Below are positions 37,528-46,775 of a stretch of 64,000 nt of DNA, one piece after another. The DNA is from Dethiobacter alkaliphilus (GTDB taxonomy: Bacteria > Bacillota > Dethiobacteria > DTU022 > UBA8154). The notes under the pieces are model-generated. The model saw only the letters and a program-made list of their open reading frames with translations, ran no database searches and was not told the origin of the DNA. The stretch is from positions 73,064 through 137,063 of the forward strand of contig JAENYV010000003.1 of assembly GCA_016841605.1 (NCBI GenBank). Reading direction: 5' to 3'. The first letter of the stretch is position 1; the number at the start of each line of letters is the position of its first letter. The position numbers and the translations under genes are program-made.

Positions 37528-38922
37528 TCATCTCCTGAACAAGGAAGAAATAGCACTTTTGCCGCTTTTTAAGGCAATCTTGAGGAAACCCTTATGGCGG
37601 CTGAACAGTTCATCAAAAGCTTCTACAACACGATCTATCTCCTCAGTAGTTACCGTCAGAGGCGGCTCAAGGCGAATTACGTTCGGGTTATTTAAAGTAA
37701 AAAGAACCATAACCTTAAATTCCTTGAGCAACTCCGCAGCAACCATGGAAGAAAGGAAATCGGAGGAGAGCTTCCCCCACATCCCCGCGCTCAAAGAATC
37801 CAGCAAACCTTTGCTGGGAGATAGCTCCAGTCCGATCAACAGGCCTTTTCCGCGAACATCCTGAATAAGATCATACTTATTTTTTAACTTTTCCATCTTC
37901 TGCAAAAAATACTCGCCCTTTACTTGCGCTTCATGGGGAAGATCTTCTTTAACAATCGTCTCCACCGCGGCGATGGCCGCGGCTGCACTGTGAGCATTCC
38001 CCCCAAAAGTGGAGGTAAGCATTAATCCCCGGTCCATGCCGCCTCCATAGGCTTTCTTCATAATCTGTGCCGTGGTGATATAGCAGCCGATGGGGACGAC
38101 TCCCCCCCCCAAAGACTTAGCCAAAACCAGAACATCGGGGACAACATCTTCATGCTGACAGGCAAACATCTTTCCTGTTCGCCCCAGCCCTGTCTGAATC
38201 TCGTCGAAGATCAGCAGGGTATTGTACATGCTGCACAATTTTCTTGCTTCCCGCAGATAACCGGGAGGCGGCAGAATAATACCCCCTTCGCCCTGGATGG
38301 GCTCGACAATAAATGCCGCAGTGCTGCTCTCCTTCAGGGCTTTTTCCAGGGCATCCACATCGCCGAAGGGGACGGAAAGACAACCGGGGATCAGGGGTTC
38401 AAAAGGTTGCTGGTACTTTTTTCTGCCTGTCACGGAAAGGGAACCCATCGTTTTCCCGTGAAAGCCGCCCTGGGTGTAAATAATAGGTTCTTTACCCGTA
38501 TAAATGCGGGCCAGCTTTAAAGCCCCTTCCACAGCCTCGGTTCCGGAACTGCAAAACCAGCAGTTCTGTAGCCCCGGTGGAGCAATCTGAGCCAGGTTGC
38601 AGGCAAGGACCGCGGCAAATTTCCCCAAGGCGGATTGCAGCATGACCGGAGCTGTTTCAACCTTGTGCAGGGCCTCCAGAACAGCCGGATGATTATGCCC
38701 TAAATTGAGCGAACCGTATCCCCCCACGAAATCTAGATAGCGGTTGCCGTCTTCGTCCCACACGCTGCAGCCCTGGGCTTTAACAAAATTCAAGTCCATG
38801 CCTAAAAGGGCCTGAAGGCCGGCCAAAACAGGATTAACATAACTTTTATAGGTTTCCAGAATCTCTTTTCTGTCTAATCGAAGGGCGTCATCAATTGACA
38901 ACAACTTCCCCTTTAAATCCAC
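37528..38922 (-). CDS. Class III aminotransferase, putrescine/ornithine type
   Basis: About 464 residues: LDFVGGYGSLNLGHNHPAV, CSSGTEAVEGALKLARIY, the PLP Asp in LLIFDEIQTGLGRTGK and the Lys in VLAKSLGGG. Length and N-terminal extension fit putrescine-type aminotransferases (PatA/YgjG-like) better than ArgD; the substrate is not proven. A run of nine Cs at 38102-38110 encodes the Gly-rich SLGGGVVP and could slip. A GTG at 38922 after GGAGG is preferred to the TTG at 38937. Upstream of proS. Confidence 0.87.
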   Translation of the reverse strand: MDLKGKLLSIDDALRLDRKEILETYKSYVNPVLAGLQALLGMDLNFVKAQGCSVWDEDGNRYLDFVGGYGSLNLGHNHPAVLEALHKVETAPVMLQSALGKFAAVLACNLAQIAPPGLQNCWFCSSGTEAVEGALKLARIYTGKEPIIYTQGGFHGKTMGSLSVTGRKKYQQPFEPLIPGCLSVPFGDVDALEKALKESSTAAFIVEPIQGEGGIILPPPGYLREARKLCSMYNTLLIFDEIQTGLGRTGKMFACQHEDVVPDVLVLAKSLGGGVVPIGCYITTAQIMKKAYGGGMDRGLMLTSTFGGNAHSAAAAIAAVETIVKEDLPHEAQVKGEYFLQKMEKLKNKYDLIQDVRGKGLLIGLELSPSKGLLDSLSAGMWGKLSSDFLSSMVAAELLKEFKVMVLFTLNNPNVIRLEPPLTVTTEEIDRVVEAFDELFSRHKGFLKIALKSGKSAISSLFRR

Positions 38923-38974
38923 GTCGGCCACCTCCAAGTTTATTCATTAGCAAGTCCACATAATGCGTGTTTAA

Positions 38975-40273
38975 TTAATCTTGAAAGGGGGTAACAATGG
39001 AAACGGCATGGAGATCCTCTTGTAAATGCTCATGAAGGATTTTTTCCAAATCCGCAATAGTGATCTCTTCCAATACATCCAGCACATCGAAAAAATCGAT
39101 TCCCCGGAAACGATAGGCAAGATAATTATTGGCAATGAACTCCAGGGAGTTAAAGCTGCGCAGAAAGTCTCCCCTCATCGTCCGCTTATGCCTGATAAAA
39201 CTTTCTTGTTCAAGCCCTTCCTTTTTTACCTTATCGATCCCTTCCCAAATCTTTTCCATAAGCTTTTCAGGGTCTTTTGTCCTCCCCCCCAGAAGCGTAT
39301 ACCCGTATGTCGTTTCGGCAGTAAAGCCGGCCGAAAAATGCTCATCCAAAAGGCCGTCTTCATAAAGCTTTGTATACAACTCTTCACTCCGCCCAAAAAT
39401 CATTTCCAGAAGGAGTTCCGAAGCCAGTTCCTTAAAAAGGAGAGCTTTCCCGTCAAGAAACGAATATGTAGCTTTAAAGCCCATATTAAAGATAGGTTGA
39501 GAGACGGAAAGTTCCTGGATAACTTTTTTCTGTTTTACCGCTCTGCCCTCCTCAGGATAAACACGTTTTACATCCCGTGCCGGAGACACTGAGCGGCCGG
39601 CAATGTTTTTACTTACCTGTTTCAGTATTTCCTCCGGTGATACATCACCGGTTACGAAAATAGCCATGTTGGCAGGATGATAAAAAGTATGGTAACATTT
39701 ATAAAGAATTTTTTCGGTTATCTTGCTGATGCTCTCAACAGAACCGGCAATATCATTTTTAACGGGATGCTCCCGGTAGAGAGCCTCCAAGAGATTAAAA
39801 AAGACGCGCCATTCGGGATTATCCTCATACATTCTGATTTCCTGCTGGATGATCCCCTGTTCCTTGGCAACGCTCTCCTGAGTAAAATACGGACTTTGCA
39901 CAAAATTCAAAAGCAGCTCGAAACTCTCCGGGAAAAAATCCGTGCAGGAAAAAAGATAAGTAGTACTGGTAAAACCGGTAAAGGCGTTGGAAGAAGCCCC
40001 AAACTTAGCAAACTGATCAAACGCGTTGCCACCTTCATCATCAAAGAGCTTGTGCTCCAAAAAATGCGCGACGCCATCCGGAACAGCAATCAGCTCATCT
40101 CCGTTACCCGTTACCCAAAACTTATTGTCGATAGAGCCAAAACGGGTGGAAAAAATGGCATACTTTTTATTATAACCCTTCCGGGGAAGAACATAAAGTG
40201 CCGGACCGGGGTCCAGGGCTGCATGATAGACCTTCTCTCTCAAAGTGTTGTTGGCTTTAATATTCCAATCCAT
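38975..40273 (-). CDS. M16 family zinc peptidase (YmfH-like)
   Basis: 432 residues. The inverted zinc motif His-X2-Glu-His is in VAHFLEHKLFDDEGG, with a downstream Glu in the EQGIIQQEIRMYEDNPEW block, as in pitrilysin-type peptidases. Probably acts with the upstream M16-like partner (7 bases away). In Bacillus the YmfF/YmfH pair lies near developmental genes; the substrates are unknown. Confidence 0.88.
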   Translation of the reverse strand: MDWNIKANNTLREKVYHAALDPGPALYVLPRKGYNKKYAIFSTRFGSIDNKFWVTGNGDELIAVPDGVAHFLEHKLFDDEGGNAFDQFAKFGASSNAFTGFTSTTYLFSCTDFFPESFELLLNFVQSPYFTQESVAKEQGIIQQEIRMYEDNPEWRVFFNLLEALYREHPVKNDIAGSVESISKITEKILYKCYHTFYHPANMAIFVTGDVSPEEILKQVSKNIAGRSVSPARDVKRVYPEEGRAVKQKKVIQELSVSQPIFNMGFKATYSFLDGKALLFKELASELLLEMIFGRSEELYTKLYEDGLLDEHFSAGFTAETTYGYTLLGGRTKDPEKLMEKIWEGIDKVKKEGLEQESFIRHKRTMRGDFLRSFNSLEFIANNYLAYRFRGIDFFDVLDVLEEITIADLEKILHEHLQEDLHAVSIVTPFQD

Positions 40274-40279
40274 AGGTAA

Positions 40280-41566
40280 TTATTCGCTCCCTTCATTGTC
40301 CATAGAGCGGAGAAAGTAAACACTGTCCAGGGCTACTTTCCGGGCTACTTCCACAACATCGCCCGTTTTAATTTTTTCAATTTTAGCCGTCAGCCGGTCC
40401 ACTCCTTCATCTCTGTTTCCCACGATTCCGTCTAAAAAGAAAGCCAAAAGGTTTGCAGGGCTGTCTCCAATAATTTTAAACTGGTTGAGCAGAGCTCTTT
40501 TTGTATTCTCCATCTCTTCGGAAGTGATTTCCCCGGCTTTTATATTTTCCACCTGTTCTTCAATAATCTCCCTGGCCTGCGCATAATTCTTCGTCTCAAT
40601 ACCGGAACCGATTAATTGTATTCCTTTATGTTTTTCCAGCCTGGAGAAGGCATAATAAGCCAGGCTGGCCTTCTCTCTGACATTCTGAAAAAGTTTTGAA
40701 TGGGGAAAACCTCCCAAAATACCGTTATAAAACAACAGGGCCGGGTAATCATCATCCCGGTAGACCGTATTGGTACGATAACCCAGGGTTAATTTTCCCT
40801 GGTTGACGGGAAGTCTCTCTTCCCAAAAACGAATATCTTCAGGGCTTTTTCGGACCTCAACCGCAGGAAGAGCGGTCGGATCTCCACTACGGGAAAAAGA
40901 AAAAGCCTCTTCAATAAGGGGAAAAGTACTCCGGGGATCAATCTCCCCCACTACAAATACATCCAGCGGTTTATCTTGGAGAAGGCTTTGATAATAATCA
41001 TAAAGACCACCCGGAGAAATTCCGTCCAGATCCTCGACATTTCCATATTTATAAACCCCAAAACGCTCCTTGGCGCACATGTTCTGTATGCAGCGTTCCA
41101 GGGCATAATTTACCTTATCATTAACAAGCCCCCGGATCTCCTTGCCCAATTGTTCTTTTTCCTGTTCCACATATTCTTTTTTAAACCCCCCGTTCTCCTG
41201 GAAGGGTTCCGTTATGACGCTTTTTAAGATGGAAAGACCCTGGCGCAATAAATCCTCGCCCGGCGCAAATTTATTATGAATCATCTCCAGGGAAAAAGCG
41301 AGGACCTGCCTTTCGCCCATTTTGATCACATCCGAACTCAGTTCCGCCCCGTAAAGCTCCTCCAGGCGTATTCTCAAGTCCCGGTAAGTCGGATACTGCC
41401 TGCTCCCTCTTTCCAGAACCGCAGGTAAAAGAGCTGTCTGGGTTGCTGTCTCTCTTTCCAATGACTGCTGCAAAAACACAGCAATCAAAACCGTTTTAAA
41501 TTTTTCAACCGGGATCAGGTGAAGATTAATATTTGCGGGTAATGTCTTGCTTTCCAGGGCTAACAA
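40280..41566 (-). CDS. M16 family peptidase-like protein without zinc motif (YmfF-like)
   Basis: 428 residues with the M16 fold pattern (TALLPAVLERGSRQYPTYRD, YNGILGGFPHSKLFQNVREK, LAYYAFSRLEKHKGIQLIGS) but no His-X2-Glu-His where the active member has it. It is therefore likely the non-catalytic half of a heterodimer with the next gene. It begins with TTG at 41566. Confidence 0.86.
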   Translation of the reverse strand: MLALESKTLPANINLHLIPVEKFKTVLIAVFLQQSLERETATQTALLPAVLERGSRQYPTYRDLRIRLEELYGAELSSDVIKMGERQVLAFSLEMIHNKFAPGEDLLRQGLSILKSVITEPFQENGGFKKEYVEQEKEQLGKEIRGLVNDKVNYALERCIQNMCAKERFGVYKYGNVEDLDGISPGGLYDYYQSLLQDKPLDVFVVGEIDPRSTFPLIEEAFSFSRSGDPTALPAVEVRKSPEDIRFWEERLPVNQGKLTLGYRTNTVYRDDDYPALLFYNGILGGFPHSKLFQNVREKASLAYYAFSRLEKHKGIQLIGSGIETKNYAQAREIIEEQVENIKAGEITSEEMENTKRALLNQFKIIGDSPANLLAFFLDGIVGNRDEGVDRLTAKIEKIKTGDVVEVARKVALDSVYFLRSMDNEGSE

Positions 41567-41626
41567 GGGTATTTATTCCTCTCTTTCCGATCATTTTTCA
41601 ATTTGATCATATTTGATCATAGTTGT

Positions 41627-44071
41627 CTATATTTCCATCTTCTCAGGCGGATCTCCTGCCGCTTTAGAATAATTTTGTGGAAAATACTCCCCCAGGGCCA
41701 GGATGAGCATGGGTAATCCCCCGTAAAGTATCGTTGTTGCCGCCGCCACCACGCCGGAATCATTTACAATCAGTGCCGTCACTGTTGCGGCAATAATTCC
41801 TCCCATAGTCACTCTGAACCCGGGCTCCCCGGCAAAAATACTTCTAATTAATCCGACGGGATAATAGTAAAGGATGGAAATCAGAGTAATCATTACTATT
41901 AACGCCCTGGTCCAAAGAGAATAACGAACCAGCTTGTAGTTCATTTCCAGCTTCCGCACAGCCGTGTTTATGAGTTCTCCAAACCCGTCTTTCTGGACTA
42001 GTTCCAATGTCCGCCCCAGGTGGGAGACAGCCGCACCGGGACGGGGAAGATTTAAAAAATAAAGCAGCGAGCCTGTCAGCAGTATAAAAAGGAGCGGTAT
42101 TGCTACAAGTGTAAGCAGGCGAGGCTGCCTCTTTCTTTTATTATTCAATGAAGACCGGATCCATGACAGCGGATTCTCCCCATATTGGAGAGAAACAAAG
42201 CCCCCGAGGGAGAGAGAGAAGGAGAGAGCTGCCGTCACAGCACCTCCGAAATTAGCGCCAAAAGCGGGTGAAGCCATCAGATATAAAATTATGAAAGATA
42301 AAGCGGCGAAAAGCCAAACCATTGGCCTGATTTCCGGTAAATTCGTCAAATTTCTTCTCTCTTCCCACCCTTCCAGCCCTTTCAAGCGCAGGGAAACAAG
42401 CGAGCCGAAACCCAGGATAAAGGAACCGATCATTACCCCCATGTACTCATTGCCGATACCGTAAAAACGGGCACCTCCGATCGGATCATAGCCTAAAAAT
42501 GAACGGCTTTGCAGGGGGGAACCGCCGAGTAAATCTGCTGTTATAAAGCCAAAAATCAGCAGACCGGCAACAGAAAAAAACTTCATGGGCTTTCGCCACA
42601 AAAGAGCGGTAAAAACAACAAAAATTACCGTTAAAACAACCAGGAAAAGAAAGTTAAGGGGAAAAGACTCGGTTGGGAAGAAACCGAAAGCCGGAGCAAG
42701 AAGAAGGGCAAGGGGGAAATACAAAAGTCCGTAAAGACCCGTCCTTAAAAAACGAACAGGTTGAAAGCGGAGCAAAACACCGGCCAGCCCGGACAATATT
42801 AAAATTATCAACATAAGAAGGTATCCCTTAATAACCGACGGACGCTGTGTATACGTCCGCGCTGTCCGCTCTGAAAGAGCCGCCGTTTTCTGCAGATGTC
42901 CCTCTGAAAGTCCCGCCTTAAAGGGCACACCGAAGAAAAAAACAGGAGAAGAGAGACCCAAATGGTTCGCCACAGAAGGTGCAATATCAATATTGGCAAC
43001 AAGCCCCGGAACTCTGGTCGTCGCCGATCTCAGCAGCCCTCCGCCGGGGTTTGCAGGATTATAGTAGACCACCGGAGTAAGACGATATCCTCCTGTAACG
43101 GTAGCTTGCGGCAGAGAGGGAACGATAATAAGCAGGCGGTCTTGCGGGCGAAGATCGGCCCGGAGACCATCCAGAAAAAGGTCCAGCTCAGCAAAAGACT
43201 TCTGGAGAAGTTCCCCTCGCCTGTTCGCGGAAAGGTGACCGAGATAGGCATCTATTCTGTTTGTATCTCCCCATTCGACCACAAATAAAGAAGCTTTTTC
43301 CCGGCAGGATTCATAAGCAGCCAGGTAGGCCTCTGCATTACTGCGGTACCCGAAAGGAAAAGTTCCGTCTTCTTGCAGGAGAGAGGCCGATACATCCCCG
43401 TAGGCAACAACACCATCCCGATTCATGGCGATAGTTACCGCCTGACGGCCTTCTTGATTGGTATCCGCGTTCCCTAATACGGCGGCAGAAAGCCCGTTTT
43501 CGGAAAGTGTTTCACCCAAGGCACCCAGCAAGACCGGGTAAGACATATTGCTGTTAAGAAGTTCAAGAGCCCCTGTATAAGGATGCAAAACCGTCCCCTG
43601 GGGCACTTCGTTTTTCCCGGAGTGACGACGGTAAAGTACTTCAACCGACCGGCTCTCATCTTCTCCCCGGTTAAAAGCCCTGCGTGCCGTCCAATTTCCC
43701 AGGACACGGGCACCTGCCCCGATCGTTAAATATCCGCTCTCCGTTCCCGGAGAGCCGGCTGTATTCACGTTCATCAAACCAAGTGAACTATCCCGCAGAA
43801 GTGATGTTAAAAGCGGCCCGGAATACGAGAGAAGATCCTGCAAGGTTATTTTATCCAGGGTAAGAAGAAAAAAGCGCGCCGGGAGCTCATCTCCCCGGGA
43901 CAAATCTTGCCCGGGTAATTCATCCCCCAATGCTGCACGGCCGCTGGTATCAGCCTGCATATAACTGCAGCTTTTTGGCATAACCTGCTCAGGAAGAAAA
44001 ATAAAGGAAAAAACAAAAAGGATCGTCGCCAGGCAAATGCAGAAATATTTACCAATAATCCGGCTGTTCAT
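41627..44071 (-). CDS. Large membrane protein with extracytoplasmic alkaline-phosphatase-like domain
   Basis: About 814 residues. A signal-type helix (residues ~8-28) is followed by ~380 extracytoplasmic residues with an alkaline phosphatase-like pattern (FLLTLDKITLQDLLSYSGPL, VVEWGDTNRIDAYLGH, IIVPSLPQATVTGGYRLTPV) and about eleven hydrophobic helices from residue ~412 to ~800. The ATG at 44071 overlaps the glycosyltransferase stop (TGATG), so both are made together, suggesting polysaccharide or lipid-linked glycan work at the membrane (inference). I do not recognise a characterised family. Confidence 0.78.
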   Translation of the reverse strand: MNSRIIGKYFCICLATILFVFSFIFLPEQVMPKSCSYMQADTSGRAALGDELPGQDLSRGDELPARFFLLTLDKITLQDLLSYSGPLLTSLLRDSSLGLMNVNTAGSPGTESGYLTIGAGARVLGNWTARRAFNRGEDESRSVEVLYRRHSGKNEVPQGTVLHPYTGALELLNSNMSYPVLLGALGETLSENGLSAAVLGNADTNQEGRQAVTIAMNRDGVVAYGDVSASLLQEDGTFPFGYRSNAEAYLAAYESCREKASLFVVEWGDTNRIDAYLGHLSANRRGELLQKSFAELDLFLDGLRADLRPQDRLLIIVPSLPQATVTGGYRLTPVVYYNPANPGGGLLRSATTRVPGLVANIDIAPSVANHLGLSSPVFFFGVPFKAGLSEGHLQKTAALSERTARTYTQRPSVIKGYLLMLIILILSGLAGVLLRFQPVRFLRTGLYGLLYFPLALLLAPAFGFFPTESFPLNFLFLVVLTVIFVVFTALLWRKPMKFFSVAGLLIFGFITADLLGGSPLQSRSFLGYDPIGGARFYGIGNEYMGVMIGSFILGFGSLVSLRLKGLEGWEERRNLTNLPEIRPMVWLFAALSFIILYLMASPAFGANFGGAVTAALSFSLSLGGFVSLQYGENPLSWIRSSLNNKRKRQPRLLTLVAIPLLFILLTGSLLYFLNLPRPGAAVSHLGRTLELVQKDGFGELINTAVRKLEMNYKLVRYSLWTRALIVMITLISILYYYPVGLIRSIFAGEPGFRVTMGGIIAATVTALIVNDSGVVAAATTILYGGLPMLILALGEYFPQNYSKAAGDPPEKMEI

Positions 44072-45249
44072 CAATACACCTCTGCCCCTTTTACCGACTT
44101 TTTCTTTTCCAGAATGCTTTTATATAACTTTTCCGTTTCCTGCAACATCTTTTCTTCCGTAAAAACCTTCATGACCTCTGCCGCCGCTTCCTTCCCCAGC
44201 TTTGCCCTCTGCTGAGGCCGCAGAGCAAGCCACAACATTTCACGGGCAAGGGCAGCGACATCCTCCGGAGGAAACAAAAGCCCGGTCTTTCCGTGGCAAA
44301 TAAGTTCGGGAATTCCGCCTGTTGCCGCGGCTATCCTGGAAACTCCTGCCGACCCGGCCTCCAAAAGGGAGATAGAGAGGCCTTCGCTGCGGGAAGCGAG
44401 GACAAAAAGATCCAGAGAAGAAAGAAAGTCCGGCATCGCCTTAACCTCCCCCAGGAAAAAAACGCGTTCCTCCATCCCTAATGAATTCCTCAGATCTTCA
44501 AGTCGTCTTCTCTCCGGCCCCTCGCCGGCAATGAAAAATCCTGCCCCCGAAACATCCTTTGCCACCTCTGCAGCCGCGCGTATAAAGAGATCAAAACCTT
44601 TCTGGGGAACAAGTCGTCCGGCAGTTCCAACCCGAATTCCCCTCCACTTAAAAAGAGGGAGCAGAGCTTCTTCCACATGGCAGATACTGTCTCTTTCCGG
44701 CTCCCGGTGAGGTTTATCAGCAAACAACCACGGATCAATCCCGTTGTAGATTTTTAAAATTTTAGAAAGGGGAATACCAAAACCGGCTACTTCATCGCGC
44801 AAAGCCCCGGATACCGCAATGTAACCTGCTGCTGCCGGGTCAAGAAATTTTACAACCCGCTGGAAAAAATTCTCCGGGATCAGGCTTTTCCCCGGATAAG
44901 CCAGAAAATTATGGACCGTTACCACCGCCGGGCAACGGAAAAGCCAGGCTACGGGAAGCCCCACCATTGCTGCTCTGAACCCGTGAATATGCATCAAATC
45001 AGGCCGCGTTTCCCGGCAGATACGCAGCAACCGGACCAAAACATGAAGATCCCGCCACGGATCCAGCCCATCTTCGAGGGGAAAAGGATAAAAGCATAGC
45101 CTTTCCTGAAGTTCAGGGGAAAAGGGAAAAGCAGGCGCTGCCAGAAAAACATCCCACCGGTCAGGAAAGTAATTCAACAACGACTGAATATGCCGGAACA
45201 TCCCTCCCGCCAGAGGTCTTGTCACGTACAGTAATTTTTTCCTTCCCAT
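44071..45249 (-). CDS. Glycosyltransferase family 4 (GT-B fold)
   Basis: About 392 residues. N-terminal RPLAGGMFRHIQSLLNYFPD, LMHIHGFRAAMVGLPVAW; C-terminal nucleotide-sugar site GTAGRLVPQKGFDLFIRAAA and the EX7E region SRSEGLSISLLEAGSAGV. Transfers a sugar from an activated donor, presumably to a lipid or polysaccharide acceptor. The frame extends to 45333, but only the ATG at 45249 starts the conserved N-terminus; its ribosome site is weak. Followed directly by the phosphatase-like membrane protein. Confidence 0.88.
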   Translation of the reverse strand: MGRKKLLYVTRPLAGGMFRHIQSLLNYFPDRWDVFLAAPAFPFSPELQERLCFYPFPLEDGLDPWRDLHVLVRLLRICRETRPDLMHIHGFRAAMVGLPVAWLFRCPAVVTVHNFLAYPGKSLIPENFFQRVVKFLDPAAAGYIAVSGALRDEVAGFGIPLSKILKIYNGIDPWLFADKPHREPERDSICHVEEALLPLFKWRGIRVGTAGRLVPQKGFDLFIRAAAEVAKDVSGAGFFIAGEGPERRRLEDLRNSLGMEERVFFLGEVKAMPDFLSSLDLFVLASRSEGLSISLLEAGSAGVSRIAAATGGIPELICHGKTGLLFPPEDVAALAREMLWLALRPQQRAKLGKEAAAEVMKVFTEEKMLQETEKLYKSILEKKKSVKGAEVY

Positions 45250-45523
45250 ATCAATATGCTTTCCCGCAAAAGCTTTTTTTATTAGAGCTATGTACAATGT
45301 TTTTTTGCAAGTGAAAATTCCCCGCTTTTGCAAAGTATTTCCCAGGCACCAGTGGGGAATTCTTTATGTAAACCTACCTCTCATATCTTCAGAAAGAAGA
45401 ACTGAAAATGGCATTTGGCATTACCTATTAAAGTAATTATATGTTATGATTTAAGAAGCTTGAGCAGGTATTCCTGGGGGCTTTGGTCATCCAATGTCTC
45501 AGACATGGTTACCATTGTATATT

Positions 45524-45592
45524 TCGACCGCATCCGGACACCAATTTCGGAAACGTCCGGACAATATTTCGGAATTATACGGACATCATAAC
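45524..45592. mobile_element. Remnant of an IS21-type insertion-sequence end
   Basis: Contains repeated CGTCCGGACAATATTTCGGA and CATCCGGACACCAATTTCGG blocks, the kind of multiple terminal repeats found at IS21-family ends; read on the minus strand it is followed by a short open frame (MVTMSETLDDQ..., ends 45444). No transposase is present. It lies in the 420-base gap between the glycosyltransferase and the MoaE-like gene and marks the left border of the AT-rich island. The rest of the gap shows nothing I recognise. Confidence 0.5.
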
Positions 45593-45669
45593 ATAACAGC
45601 ACATTATCCACCGGCAGTACCGAGTAACATGCAAATAGTAACAATTTTTAAAAAGGAGCGTATCAGACT

Positions 45670-46080
45670 ATGATTAATAAAAAAATTAAAAAAATTTCAC
45701 CATCTATGGATGAATGGCTCAAAGAAGCAAAAGCGGATCCTGTTGCTTTAAAGGTAGGAATGTTTTTAGTTCATAATGGTGTTGTACGCCAAACGCCTAA
45801 AGCAAAGGTTCGCCAAGGGTTTGATGATGGTTCGTTGGTAAAAGGAATGGAATTTTTCTATGATGCAGTGAAAGTTGATGAGGCGATTGCGGAAACTTAT
45901 AAGATGGATGGAATATTCTATGTTAAGGTGTGGCTTAATGAAGGTCAGCTTGAAATTGGGGATGACATAATGTATGTACTTATAGGTGGCGATATTAGAC
46001 CCCATGTTGTAGATGCTCTTCAGTTCCTGGTTGAAAAAATCAAAACCAAATGTGTTACTGAAATAGAACAAAAAGCATAA
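45670..46080 (+). CDS. MoaE-like protein (molybdopterin synthase large-subunit family), orphan
   Basis: 136 residues: VGMFLVHNGVVRQTPKAKVR, VKGMEFFYDAVKVDEAIAET, IFYVKVWLNEGQLEIGDDIM and GGDIRPHVVDALQFLVEKIK, which follow the MoaE order of blocks although the catalytic region differs from the E. coli type. A typical MoaE sulfurylates precursor Z together with MoaD. Here there is no moaD or moaA beside it and the gene lies in the accessory island, not with the Mo-cofactor operon at 11-14 kb. AAGGAG lies 11 bases before the ATG. Confidence 0.7.
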   Translation: MINKKIKKISPSMDEWLKEAKADPVALKVGMFLVHNGVVRQTPKAKVRQGFDDGSLVKGMEFFYDAVKVDEAIAETYKMDGIFYVKVWLNEGQLEIGDDIMYVLIGGDIRPHVVDALQFLVEKIKTKCVTEIEQKA

Positions 46081-46097
46081 AATCGAAAGAAAAGCAG

Positions 46098-46244
46098 ATG
46101 AATACTTTGACGGTTGCCTTATTTGGCCGCGGCAATACAGTCGTCCCAACTGTAGGTGAGCATATTTATGCAGAAGATGGTGAAGTTGAGCTTACAGTAA
46201 GGCAACAAAAAAATGAAGCAGGAATAATCAAAGGCCATATATAA
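46098..46244 (+). CDS. Small open frame, chimeric (tail related to the integrase remnant)
   Basis: 48 codons starting MNTLTVALFGRG, ending KNEAGIIKGHI. The last ~45 bases (AAGGCAACAAAAAAATGAAG...) align with the 3' end of the tyrosine-recombinase fragment at 57950-57990. The first half matches nothing I know. Probably a decayed junction rather than a working gene, though it follows moaE-like by only 17 bases. Confidence 0.35.
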   Translation: MNTLTVALFGRGNTVVPTVGEHIYAEDGEVELTVRQQKNEAGIIKGHI

Positions 46245-46254
46245 GGTATTAAAT

Positions 46255-46278
46255 AACCGGGAGTAACGGCTCCCGGTT
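46255..46278. terminator. Hairpin AACCGGGAG/CTCCCGGTT, left copy
   Basis: Nine-pair perfect stem with loop TAACGG followed by ATTTATTG; the plus strand could terminate the moaE-like transcript. An identical stem and loop is at 58062-58085; both belong to a longer direct repeat. Confidence 0.65.
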
Positions 46279-46315
46279 ATTTATTGAAGAATAAAGACAA
46301 CAAAAGGTATTTTAT

Positions 46316-46480
46316 TTATTAGAATTTTCCCATTCATCTCTGCTAACTTTATCTTGGTCTATTTTCCAGCAATTCAAACTATATATCTTTTTTTATGTTT
46401 GTTAGTTATTGTGAGATTAAGTGTTCCTTTTATCATGTATGGGTAATTACCACCTGTAAAATCGAATTAACACCTACAAT
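46316..46480 (-). pseudogene. Dead copy of hicA
   Basis: Aligns with the intact hicA at 58117-58335 on the same strand. Translated pieces are NYPYMIKGTLNLTITNKHKK, then a TGA stop, and VSRDEWENS in another frame. The His of GSKHPYM is replaced (NYPYM) and the 5' part is gone. The following ~300 bases (46481-46775) hold nothing I recognise. Confidence 0.8.
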
Positions 46481-46775
46481 AAATTTTTATACTAAACGGT
46501 AGCGCCTCTTCAACAATAGCTTCGTTGCATCCCAGTCGTCGTAAAAATAACAATTGAAAATTTGTATCAGTACAGGTGCAGTTTTGGCATGTTAATAGAT
46601 TTATTTAGATAGGCAGGGAATATAATACACCATAGCGAAATTTATCCATTATCTCATTCTACAATTATCAGAAGATTATAAGTTAAACTAACTTAATTCA
46701 GGGGAACAGCCAATAATCTTTTAGCAGATATCCTGTATCCCCAAATTTGTTTCTTGGGAAGGAATAAGGAATAAT

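Noticed and set aside
45444-45644. 66-codon minus-strand open frame at the island border
   Set aside because: It consists largely of the IS21-type end repeats; no recognisable protein and no ribosome site.
46565-46585. TACAGGTGCA near 46575 as a copy of the tRNA-Arg end (attachment site)
   Set aside because: Only ten bases match, and they match the 5' end of the tRNA gene, not the 3' end that integrases normally use.
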